64,000 nucleotides of DNA, taken from assembly GCA_041399085.1 (NCBI GenBank), contig JAWKTM010000014.1:1-64000 (forward strand), in the 5' to 3' direction. The DNA is from JAWKTM01 sp041399085 (lineage in GTDB: Bacteria; Planctomycetota; Planctomycetia; Pirellulales; Pirellulaceae). Each line of letters begins with the position of its first letter. Within the stretch, counting starts at the first letter, position 1. Below are positions 19,329-28,339 of this stretch, one piece after another. A program made the position numbers and the translations under genes. Under the pieces are notes generated by a model. That model had not been told where the DNA came from and searched no databases. It saw nothing but the letters and a program-made list of their open reading frames with translations.

Positions 19329-20294
19329 TCACGAAGCATCGCGCGCCGCCAATGTCGGCACCGCAATCTCGGCCACGATGTCTTGCACCACTTGTTCCCC
19401 AGTGATGCGACGCAGACGGCTTTCGGGTTTCAAGATCACGCGATGATTCATCACCGGTCCCACCACGCGTTTGACATCGTCTGGCAACACATAATCGCGC
19501 CCGCGCAGCGCGGCCATCGCCTGCGACGTGCGAAACAGAGCGATCGACGCCCGCGGACTGCCGCCCAACGCCAAATCCTCATGCTCGCGTGTGTCATGCA
19601 CGATCTGCATTAGATACTGCCGCACCTTGTCGTCGACAAACACATTGCGTACGGCGCGTTGGCAAGCGATCAGCTCGTCGGCCGTCGCAACCGACTTCAG
19701 CTTGTCCAGCGGATGACCCAGTTGCAGCATTTCCAGCATCTTTAGCTCGTCGTCCATCGACGGATACCCGAGACTGAACTTCATCAGGAACCGATCCAAC
19801 TGAGCTTCAGGCAGCGGAAACGTCCCTTCGTGATCGACCGGGTTTTGCGTGGCGATCACCAGAAACGGCGGAGTCAACGTGTGCGTGACGCCGTCGACCG
19901 TCACCCGCGACTCGGCCATCGCTTCCAACAAAGCGGCCTGCGTTCGCGGCGTGGTTCGGTTGATTTCGTCGGCCAGCACGATTTGCGCGAAAAGCGGACC
20001 CGGCCGAAACTCAAACTCAGCCGACTTCTGATTGAAAATCGAAGCCCCCGTGACATCCGACGGCAGCAGATCGGGCGTGCATTGAACTCGTTTGAAGTTA
20101 CACCCCACGCTCCGCGCCAGTGCCCGTGCGAGCATCGTTTTGGCCACGCCCGGAACGTCCTCCAACAGCACGTGCCCTTCGCAAAACCATGCGACCAGCG
20201 ACAAGATCAACTGGGGCCGTTTGCCGACAATCACCTGCTCGACGTTCGTGATGATCTTCTTGGCCGTGTTCGTGACGAGAGCGATGTCGGACAT
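19329..20294 (-). CDS. MoxR-family AAA ATPase
   Basis: This 321-residue protein is a complete MoxR-type AAA+ ATPase. Such proteins act as chaperones that assemble or activate partner proteins, often von Willebrand A proteins in the periplasm or membrane. Walker A is EDVPGVAKTML (about residues 44-54), Walker B is IVLADEINRTTPRTQAALLE (about residues 105-124), sensor 1 is VIATQNPVDHEGTFPLPEAQ and the arginine-rich segment GGSPRASIALFRTSQAMAAL supplies sensor 2. The lid domain closes with VKRVVGPVMNHRVILKPESR. The usual neighbours (DUF58, transglutaminase or VWA genes) are not seen next to it; about 340 bp without genes lie upstream. Start at the ATG at 20294 is the first in frame and matches family length. 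Confidence 0.92.
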   Translation of the reverse strand: MSDIALVTNTAKKIITNVEQVIVGKRPQLILSLVAWFCEGHVLLEDVPGVAKTMLARALARSVGCNFKRVQCTPDLLPSDVTGASIFNQKSAEFEFRPGPLFAQIVLADEINRTTPRTQAALLEAMAESRVTVDGVTHTLTPPFLVIATQNPVDHEGTFPLPEAQLDRFLMKFSLGYPSMDDELKMLEMLQLGHPLDKLKSVATADELIACQRAVRNVFVDDKVRQYLMQIVHDTREHEDLALGGSPRASIALFRTSQAMAALRGRDYVLPDDVKRVVGPVMNHRVILKPESRLRRITGEQVVQDIVAEIAVPTLAARDAS

Positions 20295-20630
20295 GTTGTG
20301 ATTGAGGCCGAGTGGATGTTTCGGAAAGGCAAAGCGAGCAGCCGCTCGCCCGCGATTGGCCGCCCCATGCTACCAACGACCGCGTTCGCATTCCACGCAG
20401 CAGCGGCATTGAGTTTGCTCCTGCGGGTCGCGTAAAGACTCGGCGAACCTCGCCGAGCCAATCCAACTCAAGCCGAGGAGCCTTCCAGTCCCATGAGTCG
20501 CCAACTGCACGTCCACCCCGATGCCGCGGCCCGTATGTCGATGCAAGCCAAGTTGAACACCACTTCTGGCAGCGGTCGCGAACCGCGCGATAACTCGCCA
20601 AGCCGCAACAACGTCGCGGACGCTCGTCGC
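20295..20630. other. Intergenic, nothing recognised
   Basis: About 336 bp separate the MoxR start from the end of the enolase-superfamily gene, both on the minus strand. Short frames on both strands have no domain. It should contain the MoxR promoter. Confidence 0.4.
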
Positions 20631-21754
20631 TCAGCGCCGGTCGCCCGCAAATCGAGCGAGCGCGTCGCGGTCCAGCTCGATTCCTAATCCGGGACGATCG
20701 GGGATGGTCAAGTAGCCGTTGGCGTCCAGTTGGAAAGGCTCGACCAACAACGAATCGATGTAAGGCGCCGGCGTGAGAAATTCGACGTACCGAGCGACCG
20801 GCATCGCGGCGGCCAAATGTAAATCGGCCGCCAGCCCAACGGCCGTATTCCATCCGTGGCTGACCATCTGCACGTGATGGTCGGCCGCCATCCAAGCGAT
20901 GCGGCGAGCTTCGGTGAGTCCGCCGCATTTCGTGGCGTCCGGCTGGATGATGTCGACCGCTCGACGTTCCAGCCACGGCTGAAACGCTTGCCGCCGCGTG
21001 AGCACTTCACCGCCCGCAATCGGCACCGGCGAATGCTCTCGCAGCAAGGCGTAGCCTTCGAGATCGTCCGGCGCGAGCGCTCCTCGAACCAAGCGACGTC
21101 GTACTCGGCCAACATTTGCGAAGTACGTAGAGCCCACTTGTAACCGTGCGGCCAGAACTGCTCGCTGCCGCCCGCATCGATCAACAAGTCGATATCCGGG
21201 CCGAGCGTCTCGCGAGCGGTGCGAATCAGTTGCTCGTCAAAGCGGCTGTTTCGCCGTCCAAACGGTCGCCACCCAAGCTTGATCGCGCGGAATCCTCGCG
21301 CAGTGACGGATCGAAGTCGCTCGGCCAAAATCTCCGGCTCGTCGAACAACAGCGAGGCGTAGGGCCGAATTTGTTGGCGATAACAGCCGCCCAACAATCG
21401 CGAAACGGGCTGACCGCAAACCTTGCCGAACAAATCCCACAGCGCGATGTCGATGCCCGAGATGACGTGTTCCAGCGTGCCGCCGCGGCCTTGCCAAAAA
21501 CAGCTTTGACGCAGCTTTTCGCTCACTCGCTCCGGCTCGACTGCCGACTCGTCCTGCCAATGTTGCCGCAACGTTTCAACGCCGGCCAGCACCAGCGCCG
21601 AATTCGTAAACACGCTGCCAACACCCGTGCGGCCATCCTCGGCAATCACTTCGACCAAGGCGTGCAAGTCGTCTTCTGGTTGATGACCTTCCGGCCAACC
21701 GCCATCAACCGTCCCGCCGATCAGTCGGTGAACTTGAATCTCGCGAATCTTCAT
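20631..21754 (-). CDS. Enolase-superfamily (mandelate racemase/muconate lactonizing type) sugar-acid enzyme, one frameshift
   Basis: Enzymes of this family remove a proton alpha to a carboxylate with help from Mg2+, usually to dehydrate or epimerise sugar acids. The start at 21754 (MKIREIQVHRLIGGTVDGGW) gives the N-terminal capping domain. The barrel shows the base region GFRAIKLGW, the metal ligands in LLIDAGG, AWFEE and PIAGGE, the QPDATKCGGLTEARRIA strand and the catalytic-His segment MVSHGWNTAVG. The frame breaks at about 21080-21082 right after AWFEE, where one G of GG appears missing. With that base added it continues ALAPDDLEGYALLREHSPVP to the stop, about 374 residues in all. Substrate cannot be read from the sequence; galactarate/talarate-type acids are possible. 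Its start overlaps the upstream gene by 50 bp. Confidence 0.8.
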
Positions 21755-22244
21755 GCAGGCTACTTTCGGACACGATTTCCGCATTGACAATCGATCGGGG
21801 CTGGGGCGGATTCGCCAATTCGTCCGGCTCGTCGCCGTCCCACGGCCCCGTGGCGAATGGCGAGATTTCCGCAGGCTCCGTCGAAGAAGCAAAACGAATC
21901 AGCCCCGCCACGAATAACATCATTCCCGAGCCGCCCACGCCGATGGCGACCGCGGGCAACAGTTGCTGTTCGGACATCACCACGGAGGTTCCCGCCAACG
22001 CGCCCAACAGCAGCCCCAAAAGGCTGCCGATCCCGACGCCGACTCCGCGACGGAATTGATAGGCCCCCATCAGACCGCCAAGGATCGCCAAGCCAAGGCC
22101 TAGCGAAACTCCCGCCGCGGCCGCCAGCCCCTTGTCCGAATCGACGCGGACCGCTTGAATCACCAGTCCCAGCCACGCTGCCATGACCGAACAAAACGCG
22201 ATCAGCAGAAACAGCATGCTCAGAGAATAGCCGCGTTGTCGCAC
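21705..22244 (-). CDS. Four-helix membrane protein of unknown function
   Basis: The 179-residue frame begins MRQRGYSLSMLFLLIAFCSV, with a hydrophobic first helix after a short basic N-terminus. Two further glycine-rich helices are present (AGVSLGLGLAILGGLMGAYQ and GVGIGSLLGLLLGALAGTSV), plus one at LLPAVAIGVGGSGMMLFVAG. The cytoplasmic C-terminal 65 residues are acidic and Pro/Ser-rich (GPWDGDEPDELANPPQPRSI). The last 50 bp overlap the start of the enolase-superfamily gene, and it lies 9 bp downstream of the next membrane protein gene, so the three are probably one transcript. No family recognised. Confidence 0.7.
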   Translation of the reverse strand: MRQRGYSLSMLFLLIAFCSVMAAWLGLVIQAVRVDSDKGLAAAAGVSLGLGLAILGGLMGAYQFRRGVGVGIGSLLGLLLGALAGTSVVMSEQQLLPAVAIGVGGSGMMLFVAGLIRFASSTEPAEISPFATGPWDGDEPDELANPPQPRSIVNAEIVSESSLHEDSRDSSSPTDRRDG

Positions 22245-22253
22245 GTGAACGCC

Positions 22254-23696
22254 TCACAGCCCCAGAAACGGAACCGGCACCAGAAACGCGTGTTGCTCGA
22301 AAACGTTCCAAGCTCCGTTCCACGAAATGAACTGAGTAAGGTAAACGATCATCACATAGAAAGCGACAACCGGAACCGCCGCTAAACGTGAAGTCCAGCG
22401 GAACACCCAGTGCCGCGGTTGCTCGCGTTTCCGCGACCGTGCCACGGCCCATCCGGTAATCATTCGCGCCGGCCAGATGAAGACGACGAACACGAGGCTC
22501 GGGATCCACGTCACTTGCTCGGGGATCGTTTCGATTTTTAACAGATACAACGGGATCGCGAACAGCAACGTAATGAACAAAGCCGTCCAATACGCAATCG
22601 GCGCTCGGCGGAATTGTTGCCGCACGGCCCACCATTCGAACATTGCGTTCCATCGTCTTTCGGCCGCAAAGTGAGCCTGAAGAAACGGCAAGTACAGCAA
22701 CACCGTGGCAAACAGGAACGCGCCGAATAACCCGACCAGCGCCGCCGCCGGACCTTCGTTCAATCGTGTCGAACCAATGAACAACATCAGCGGAATGAAC
22801 AACCAAGCCATCGCGCCGCAGAAGCCTTTCGCGCCCAGCATGAAGTAGTACGGCAATCGCAAGGAGACGACGAAGTCCCACAAGGCGTCGCGGGACTCGG
22901 CGTAGTGAAATCCGCCAAACAATCGCCGCAGAAACAGAATCGGAGCGGGCCACACGAAATGCCGCAGCCGCCCGCCACGGTACCAAGCCCACACGATTTG
23001 CGCCACCAACAACACGGTCAGCGTCAACAACGCAAATCGCCATCGGCGAGCAATCAAGCCGCCCGGATCAATCTGTTGAGCGTCGTACCAAAAGCTGGAC
23101 ACGATTCGCAGCGGCGCTAGCAACAACCAAGTGCCCAGCACCGCGCTGCCGACTCGCGCCGCTTTGCGCACACCGACGAATCCGTCGCGCAAACGTCCGC
23201 CGCGCGAAATCCGCCCGCTCACTTCCAACAAATAGCCCAGGCTGAGCAGTTGCAGGATCGGGAACGTGGCCAGAAAAGCCAGCCCCACGACCAAGCTCAA
23301 CACGCCAAAGCACCATTCGATCCCCGAAGCGACCGCCAGAAACGTCCGTACCGGCCAAGCCCGCCGAGCCTGCGGTTGTGCCGAACTATCCGGCGAGAGA
23401 TCGTCGGTATCGCCGTCTGCTTGAAATAGCGAGGTAGCCGAAACGTTGGTCACGACCGCCTCGGGAATGGACTCGCTCACCTCCGCCTTCGCCAAACGAA
23501 CGGGCGGCAACGAAGCGCTGTCACGAGAGTCCATCGTCGCTGGCTCGTGCTGTTCGACTTTGCTGAGTTCAACTTCGCCGACGAATTGAATCTCCGCCGC
23601 ATCGTCTTCCGTGGTTGAATTCGGTTCGTCGACGACTTCGACTTCGGGCCAAGCGACCGAGTGATTTCGCTGGCGAATCGGCGGTGTTCCCGACAT
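22254..23696 (-). CDS. Large multi-pass membrane protein of unknown function
   Basis: I start at the ATG at 23696 (MSGTPPIRQRNHSVAWPEVE) because the 27 upstream codons lack protein-like features. The 480-residue product has a 120-residue acidic, disordered N-terminus. A membrane domain follows with about eight helices, beginning at FLAVASGIEWCFGVLSLVVG and including FPILQLLSLGYLLEVSGRIS, GTWLLLAPLRIVSSFWYDAQ and ALLTLTVLLVAQIVWAW. The LGYLLEVSGRISRGGRLRDG segment and the ending AVPVVAFYVMIVYLTQFISW resemble DUF4013-type membrane proteins, but I am not certain. Nine bases separate it from the next membrane gene. Confidence 0.7.
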   Translation of the reverse strand: MSGTPPIRQRNHSVAWPEVEVVDEPNSTTEDDAAEIQFVGEVELSKVEQHEPATMDSRDSASLPPVRLAKAEVSESIPEAVVTNVSATSLFQADGDTDDLSPDSSAQPQARRAWPVRTFLAVASGIEWCFGVLSLVVGLAFLATFPILQLLSLGYLLEVSGRISRGGRLRDGFVGVRKAARVGSAVLGTWLLLAPLRIVSSFWYDAQQIDPGGLIARRWRFALLTLTVLLVAQIVWAWYRGGRLRHFVWPAPILFLRRLFGGFHYAESRDALWDFVVSLRLPYYFMLGAKGFCGAMAWLFIPLMLFIGSTRLNEGPAAALVGLFGAFLFATVLLYLPFLQAHFAAERRWNAMFEWWAVRQQFRRAPIAYWTALFITLLFAIPLYLLKIETIPEQVTWIPSLVFVVFIWPARMITGWAVARSRKREQPRHWVFRWTSRLAAVPVVAFYVMIVYLTQFISWNGAWNVFEQHAFLVPVPFLGL

Positions 23697-24042
23697 ATTC
23701 CTAACTCCCGCCCTTACAGACGTTGCTAAAGTTCGCGTCGATCGTCCGTCGCGAACGCCGCCCTCGATTCGCACCACTGCGATCCGCCCGCGTCCATTCG
23801 CCGCGTCGGCCGCGGTCTTGGAAAGATCGGGCGGCTGGCAGCGAATTCTCTTCGTTCGCGACGCAATCAGCGGCTTTCGGCGACAATCTTGAAACTTGGC
23901 CGCGGTTTGACGCGTATTGCTCGACGGACCGATAATACCTAACGGTTGCCGCCAATCGTTTCATTAAAATTCACGGCGAAAGTCGATGAAACCCGCGGCA
24001 AACTTTGATTGCAAATCGATGAATCGCTGGGAGTGAACGGCT
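23697..24042. other. Intergenic region between divergent genes, nothing recognised
   Basis: About 345 bp lie between the membrane-protein gene (leftwards) and the DUF1549/DUF1553 gene (rightwards). It should hold both promoters. I see no repeat or RNA. Confidence 0.4.
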
Positions 24043-25704
24043 GTGTGGGCGAGAAACTTGCTTTTTATCGGAGTCGCCGTGCTGGGGCTGAGCGTGCTGT
24101 CGGCCAATTTGTTGTCCAGCAGCCGCATCGTCGAACCGCCTAGCGCCGCGGCGATCATCGAATCCGATCACTTCCAGCAAACCGTCGCGGCGGTCGATCA
24201 GGAGTTCCGCGAACATCTACGAGTGCTGGAAACCGAATCCGCGCCGCCAGCCGATTACGCCACGATCGCTCGTCGGCTATCGCTGGCGCTGACCGGCACC
24301 ATTCCTTCGTTCGAGGAGTTGCGGGCTCTGAAGGAAATGCCCGAACAGCAACGAACGCAGTGGTGGGTCTCGCGATTGCTGAACGACCGCCGCTCGGCTG
24401 ACTACCTGGCCGAACGTTTCGCCCGCTCATATGTCGGCACGCAAAACGGCCCGTTCATCGTTTACCGCCGCCGCCGCTTTGTTACCTGGCTCGGCAACCA
24501 GCTTCAAGAGAATCGCCGCTACGACGAACTGGTCCGCGAGCTGATTAGCGACACGGGACTGTGGACCGACTCGCCGGCCGTCAATTTCTTAACCGTGACG
24601 TTGGACGAAAACGGGGATGGTCGCCCCGATCCGATTCGGCTGGCGGCCCGCACGTCGCGAGCGTTCCTGGGGATGCGAATCGACTGTTTGCAATGTCACG
24701 ACGACAAGCTCGGAAACGTGTGGCTGGGTGACGAAGACGCGCAGCGAGACGGCGAACAAGCCGACTTCCACCGCTTGGCCGCCTTTTATTCAGAAGCCCA
24801 ATCGTCGCTGTTGGGTTTGAAGGACGACGATTCCGACTACAAGTACCAGTATCTCAATGCCGAAGAAGAGGAGGTCGTCCCTCCGCAAGTTCCGTTTAAC
24901 GGCGGGCTGTTGGAGACGCTTCCGCTGGACGAGGAGACCGCCACGCGGCGCGAACTGCTGGCTCGCTGGGTCACGCATCCCAACAATAAGCCCTTCGCGC
25001 GGGCCACGGTGAATCGTGTTTGGGCGTTAATGTTCGGCCGACCGTTGGTCGAACCGGTCGACGACATTCCGCTGCACGGCGATTATCCGCCCGGCTTGGA
25101 AACGCTGGCCGACGCCTTCGTGAAAGCTGACTACGACTTGAAATGGCTGATCCGTGTAATCGCGTCGACCGAAGTGTTTCAGCGCGATAGCCGCGCCAAT
25201 TTTGAAGTGACCGACAAGCACGAGCTGCGCTGGGCCGTCTTTCCGCTGACGCGACTTCGCCCCGAGCAAGTAGCGGGCAGCATGATCCAAGCCGCTTCGC
25301 TGAAGACGATCGATTCACAGTCGCACATCATCGTGCAACTCACGCGGTTTGGTCAGCAGAACGAATTCATCCAACGCTATGGCGACATGGGCGAAGACGA
25401 GTTCGACGATCGCGGTGGCACGGTCACGCAACGGCTGCTGTTGATGAACGGACAACTTACACGCGAACGCACAACCGACAATCCGTTCATGAACGCCGCC
25501 GCGCGAATCGCCACGCTCGCTCCCACGGATGAAAAGGCCGTCGAGACCGCCTATCTGGCCGTGCTCAGCCGCCGCCCCTCGTCCGACGAACTGGGCCATT
25601 TCGTGGGCCACATTCAAGGCAAGAAGGGGGCGGAACGCCAGCGATGTTTGGAAGATCTGTACTGGGTGTTGCTGAACAGCACCGAGTTCTCCTGGAACCA
25701 CTGA
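24043..25704 (+). CDS. DUF1549/DUF1553 domain protein (planctomycete-type)
   Basis: The start is a GTG at 24043 whose product begins with a hydrophobic anchor or signal (NLLFIGVAVLGLSVLSANLL). The DUF1549 domain occupies about residues 40-225, with LSLALTGTIPSFEELRALKE, the characteristic FARSYVGTQNGPFIVYRRRR block and a cysteine pair DCLQCHDDKLG that resembles a haem or metal site (CxxCH). DUF1553 follows from about 265 to the end, with ELLARWVTHPNNKPFARATV and NRVWALMFGRPLVEPVDDIP, and it ends in the VYLAVLSRRPSSDEL type of signature. Length (553) is shorter than versions that carry an extra cytochrome domain. The DUF1501 gene lies 21 bp downstream; this pairing is a hallmark of Planctomycetes and implies joint function in extracytoplasmic polysaccharide or redox metabolism, not biochemically settled. 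Confidence 0.92.
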   Translation: MWARNLLFIGVAVLGLSVLSANLLSSSRIVEPPSAAAIIESDHFQQTVAAVDQEFREHLRVLETESAPPADYATIARRLSLALTGTIPSFEELRALKEMPEQQRTQWWVSRLLNDRRSADYLAERFARSYVGTQNGPFIVYRRRRFVTWLGNQLQENRRYDELVRELISDTGLWTDSPAVNFLTVTLDENGDGRPDPIRLAARTSRAFLGMRIDCLQCHDDKLGNVWLGDEDAQRDGEQADFHRLAAFYSEAQSSLLGLKDDDSDYKYQYLNAEEEEVVPPQVPFNGGLLETLPLDEETATRRELLARWVTHPNNKPFARATVNRVWALMFGRPLVEPVDDIPLHGDYPPGLETLADAFVKADYDLKWLIRVIASTEVFQRDSRANFEVTDKHELRWAVFPLTRLRPEQVAGSMIQAASLKTIDSQSHIIVQLTRFGQQNEFIQRYGDMGEDEFDDRGGTVTQRLLLMNGQLTRERTTDNPFMNAAARIATLAPTDEKAVETAYLAVLSRRPSSDELGHFVGHIQGKKGAERQRCLEDLYWVLLNSTEFSWNH

Positions 25705-25725
25705 TTTCCCACGGAACCTCCGCCG

Positions 25726-27069
25726 ATGAATCGCAAGTCTCACGATCACGACGTTATTGCCCACGGATTCGCTGGCTGCGGCACGGCCGATCACTGGAAT
25801 CGTCGCACGCTGTTGAAAGCCGCCGGCGTGGCCGGAGCCGCTTGGCTCACGCCGCTCGCCGAGCGACTTACGCTGGCGGATGAACAGGCCGGCGGCAAGA
25901 CTCGGCCGCGCAGCGTCATCATGCTTTGGCTGCAAGGCGGACCGAGTCAACTGGAGTCGTTCGATCCTCATCCAGGTTCCAAGTACGGTGGCGAAACGCA
26001 AGCGATCCAGACCAGCTTGCCGGGCCTTCAAATCGGTTCGACGCTGGCTCAAACCGCCGAGCTGATGCACGAGGTCGCTCTGGTGCGTTCGGTGACAAGC
26101 AAAGAAGGCGATCATGAACGAGCCACCTACAACGCCAAGACCGGCTTTCGCCCCGACCCGACACTGATTCATCCATCCATCGGCGCGGTGCTGTGCCATC
26201 AGCTTCAGGATCGCGTGGAGATTCCCCGCCACGTTTCAATTCTGCCAAACGAATGGTCGGGACGCGGCGGCTACTTGGGCGATCAATTCGACGCCTTTCG
26301 CATCGGCGATCCGGTCGGCAACATCCCGGACGTGAAACCGTTCGTCGCTCAGGACCGATTCGATCGGCGAGTCAACAGCCTGATGAATGTCGTTGAGAGC
26401 GAATTTGCACGCGGCCGGCTGAAGAAGATTGACGAGGGCAAGACGCTGCATCGCACGTCGATCCAGTCGGCCATTCGGATGATGTCGTCGGAACAGCTCA
26501 AGGCATTCGATGTCACGAACGAAGCCAAGGATGTGCGCGATCAGTTCGGCGACACGGCTTTCGGCCGAGGCTGTTTGGCGGCGATTCGTCTGGTCGAAGT
26601 GGGCGTGCGTTGTGTGGAAGTAACGCTCAGCGGTTGGGACTCGCACATCAACAATCACGAGCTTCAAACCGGCGCGCTCGCCACGCTTGACCCAGCCTTT
26701 GCCGCCTTGATTCGCGAACTCAAACGGCGAGATCTGTTCGACCAAACGATCGTAATCTGTGGCGGCGAATTTGGACGGACTCCCACGATCAACCCGGCCG
26801 GCGGTCGCGATCATTGGCCACACGGGTTCAGCGTCGCGCTGGCGGGCGGCAATCTTCGCCGCGGAGTGGTGGTCGGCGAAACTTCGCCCGACCCGAAGCT
26901 CGACAAGGAAAACCCCTTGCAGGATGTGGCGGAACCTCACAACATCGAGGACATTCACGCCACGGTGTTGCACGCCTTGGGAATCGACTTCGAGCGAGAA
27001 TTGGAAACCCCAATCGGTCGACCGATGGCGATAAGCAAAGGCAAAGCGATTCCCCATTTGCTGGCGTGA
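25726..27069 (+). CDS. DUF1501 family Tat-exported protein
   Basis: This 447-residue protein carries a twin-arginine signal (NRRTLLKAAGVAGAAWLTPL) starting near residue 27 and then the DUF1501 body. Family features include SVIMLWLQGGPSQLESFDPH just after the signal, GGYLGDQFDAFRIGDPVGN, GVRCVEVTLSGWDSHINNHE and the C-terminal VICGGEFGRTPTINPAGGRD with HWPHGFSVALAGG, which resembles the metal site of the alkaline phosphatase superfamily. It probably acts outside the cytoplasm with the DUF1549/DUF1553 partner immediately upstream. The substrate is unknown. The gene is intact and has a normal length. Confidence 0.92.
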   Translation: MNRKSHDHDVIAHGFAGCGTADHWNRRTLLKAAGVAGAAWLTPLAERLTLADEQAGGKTRPRSVIMLWLQGGPSQLESFDPHPGSKYGGETQAIQTSLPGLQIGSTLAQTAELMHEVALVRSVTSKEGDHERATYNAKTGFRPDPTLIHPSIGAVLCHQLQDRVEIPRHVSILPNEWSGRGGYLGDQFDAFRIGDPVGNIPDVKPFVAQDRFDRRVNSLMNVVESEFARGRLKKIDEGKTLHRTSIQSAIRMMSSEQLKAFDVTNEAKDVRDQFGDTAFGRGCLAAIRLVEVGVRCVEVTLSGWDSHINNHELQTGALATLDPAFAALIRELKRRDLFDQTIVICGGEFGRTPTINPAGGRDHWPHGFSVALAGGNLRRGVVVGETSPDPKLDKENPLQDVAEPHNIEDIHATVLHALGIDFERELETPIGRPMAISKGKAIPHLLA

Positions 27070-27116
27070 ACGAGTTCACCGTCCGCATCGCCTTCGCCTA
27101 ACCTCGCCCCACATTC

Positions 27117-28262
27117 ATGCCCGATTCGCACGACGACGTACCAATACACTGGCCCGACGCCGCTTGGAAACGTCATTTTCGGCGGCAGATTCTGGATTGG
27201 TTCGACCGCCACGCCCGCGACTTGCCCTGGCGACGCTCGCCCACGCTGTATCACGTGTGGATCAGCGAAGTGATGCTGCAACAGACGCGAGTCGTCACGG
27301 TGATTCCGTACTTCCAGCGATTCGTCGCCGCGTTGCCCGACGTGGCGGCTTTGGCCGCGGCCGACGAACAGCAAGTGCTGCGGTTGTGGGAAGGCTTGGG
27401 CTACTATCGGCGCGCTCGCCAGTTGCACGCCGCCGCAAAGAAGATCGTCGCGGATCACGGCGGACAGTTCCCAACTGACATCGAACAAGTCCGGGCGCTT
27501 CCCGGAATCGGGCGTTACACGGCCGGCGCCATCCTGTCGATCGCCACAGGGGCAAGGCATCCGATTCTGGAAGCCAACACCGTTCGCGTGTTTAGCCGGC
27601 TGATCGCCTATCGCGACGATCCCAGTCGCTCGGCCGGGCAAAAGCTGCTCTGGCAATTGGCTGAGGAACTGCTGCCGAATTCGCGTGTCGATGCGTTCAA
27701 TCAAGCGCTGATGGAACTGGGCAGCGAAATCTGCTGGCCGCGCGAACCGAATTGTGCGGCTTGCCCGGTGGCAAAGCTTTGTCCGACGCGCGAGCTTGGT
27801 TTGCAAGATCGCATCCCGATCGCCAAGCGGCGGACGCAATACGAAGACGTTCACGAAGCGGCTATCGTCGTCCGGCGAGGCTCGGCCGTGTTGCTGCGCC
27901 GCTGCCAACCCGGCGAACGCTGGGCCGGTCTGTGGGACTTTCCGCGTTTCGCCGTGAGCAACGGCAACGGCGATGACGCTCCCGCGCCGTCGAGACCAAC
28001 CGTCGACCACGTTGAACAAACCGACTTGGCACATCGCACGCGCGAGCTGACCGGCATTACCGTTTCGCTGGGCGAGCAACTCGCTACGTTCAAGCACGGC
28101 GTCACCAGGTTTCGCATCACGCTCACCTGTTGGGAAGCACAACGGCAAGCCGGCCGCATTCGCGGCTCCGAACTTGTGTGGCAACCGGTCCATGAACTGG
28201 ACCACATGCCACTCAGCACCACCGGCCGCAAGATCGCCAAACTGCTTCAGCGGCCACGGTAG
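27117..28262 (+). CDS. mutY: A/G-specific adenine glycosylase MutY
   Basis: MutY removes adenine mispaired with 8-oxoguanine or guanine and protects against oxidative G:C to T:A mutation. The catalytic domain shows VWISEVMLQQTRVVTVIPYF (catalytic Glu), the helix-hairpin-helix RALPGIGRYTAGAI and the 4Fe-4S cluster CWPREPNCAACPVAKLC (C-x6-C-x2-C-x5-C). The C-terminal NUDIX-like domain that recognises 8-oxoG runs from about residue 235, with GLWDFPRF and FKHGVTRFRITL. At the position of the catalytic Asp138 of E. coli MutY (LDGN) the sequence is ILEANTVRV, with Glu in place of Asp. The protein is full length at 381 residues. It lies 47 bp after the DUF1501 gene with no clear functional link. Confidence 0.95.
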   Translation: MPDSHDDVPIHWPDAAWKRHFRRQILDWFDRHARDLPWRRSPTLYHVWISEVMLQQTRVVTVIPYFQRFVAALPDVAALAAADEQQVLRLWEGLGYYRRARQLHAAAKKIVADHGGQFPTDIEQVRALPGIGRYTAGAILSIATGARHPILEANTVRVFSRLIAYRDDPSRSAGQKLLWQLAEELLPNSRVDAFNQALMELGSEICWPREPNCAACPVAKLCPTRELGLQDRIPIAKRRTQYEDVHEAAIVVRRGSAVLLRRCQPGERWAGLWDFPRFAVSNGNGDDAPAPSRPTVDHVEQTDLAHRTRELTGITVSLGEQLATFKHGVTRFRITLTCWEAQRQAGRIRGSELVWQPVHELDHMPLSTTGRKIAKLLQRPR

Positions 28263-28339
28263 TCGCAGATCGCCCCACGTGATTTCCAATCGTGAGGCGT
28301 AACAGACAGAGCGCCGGCCGCGTTCGATTCGCCGACGCT

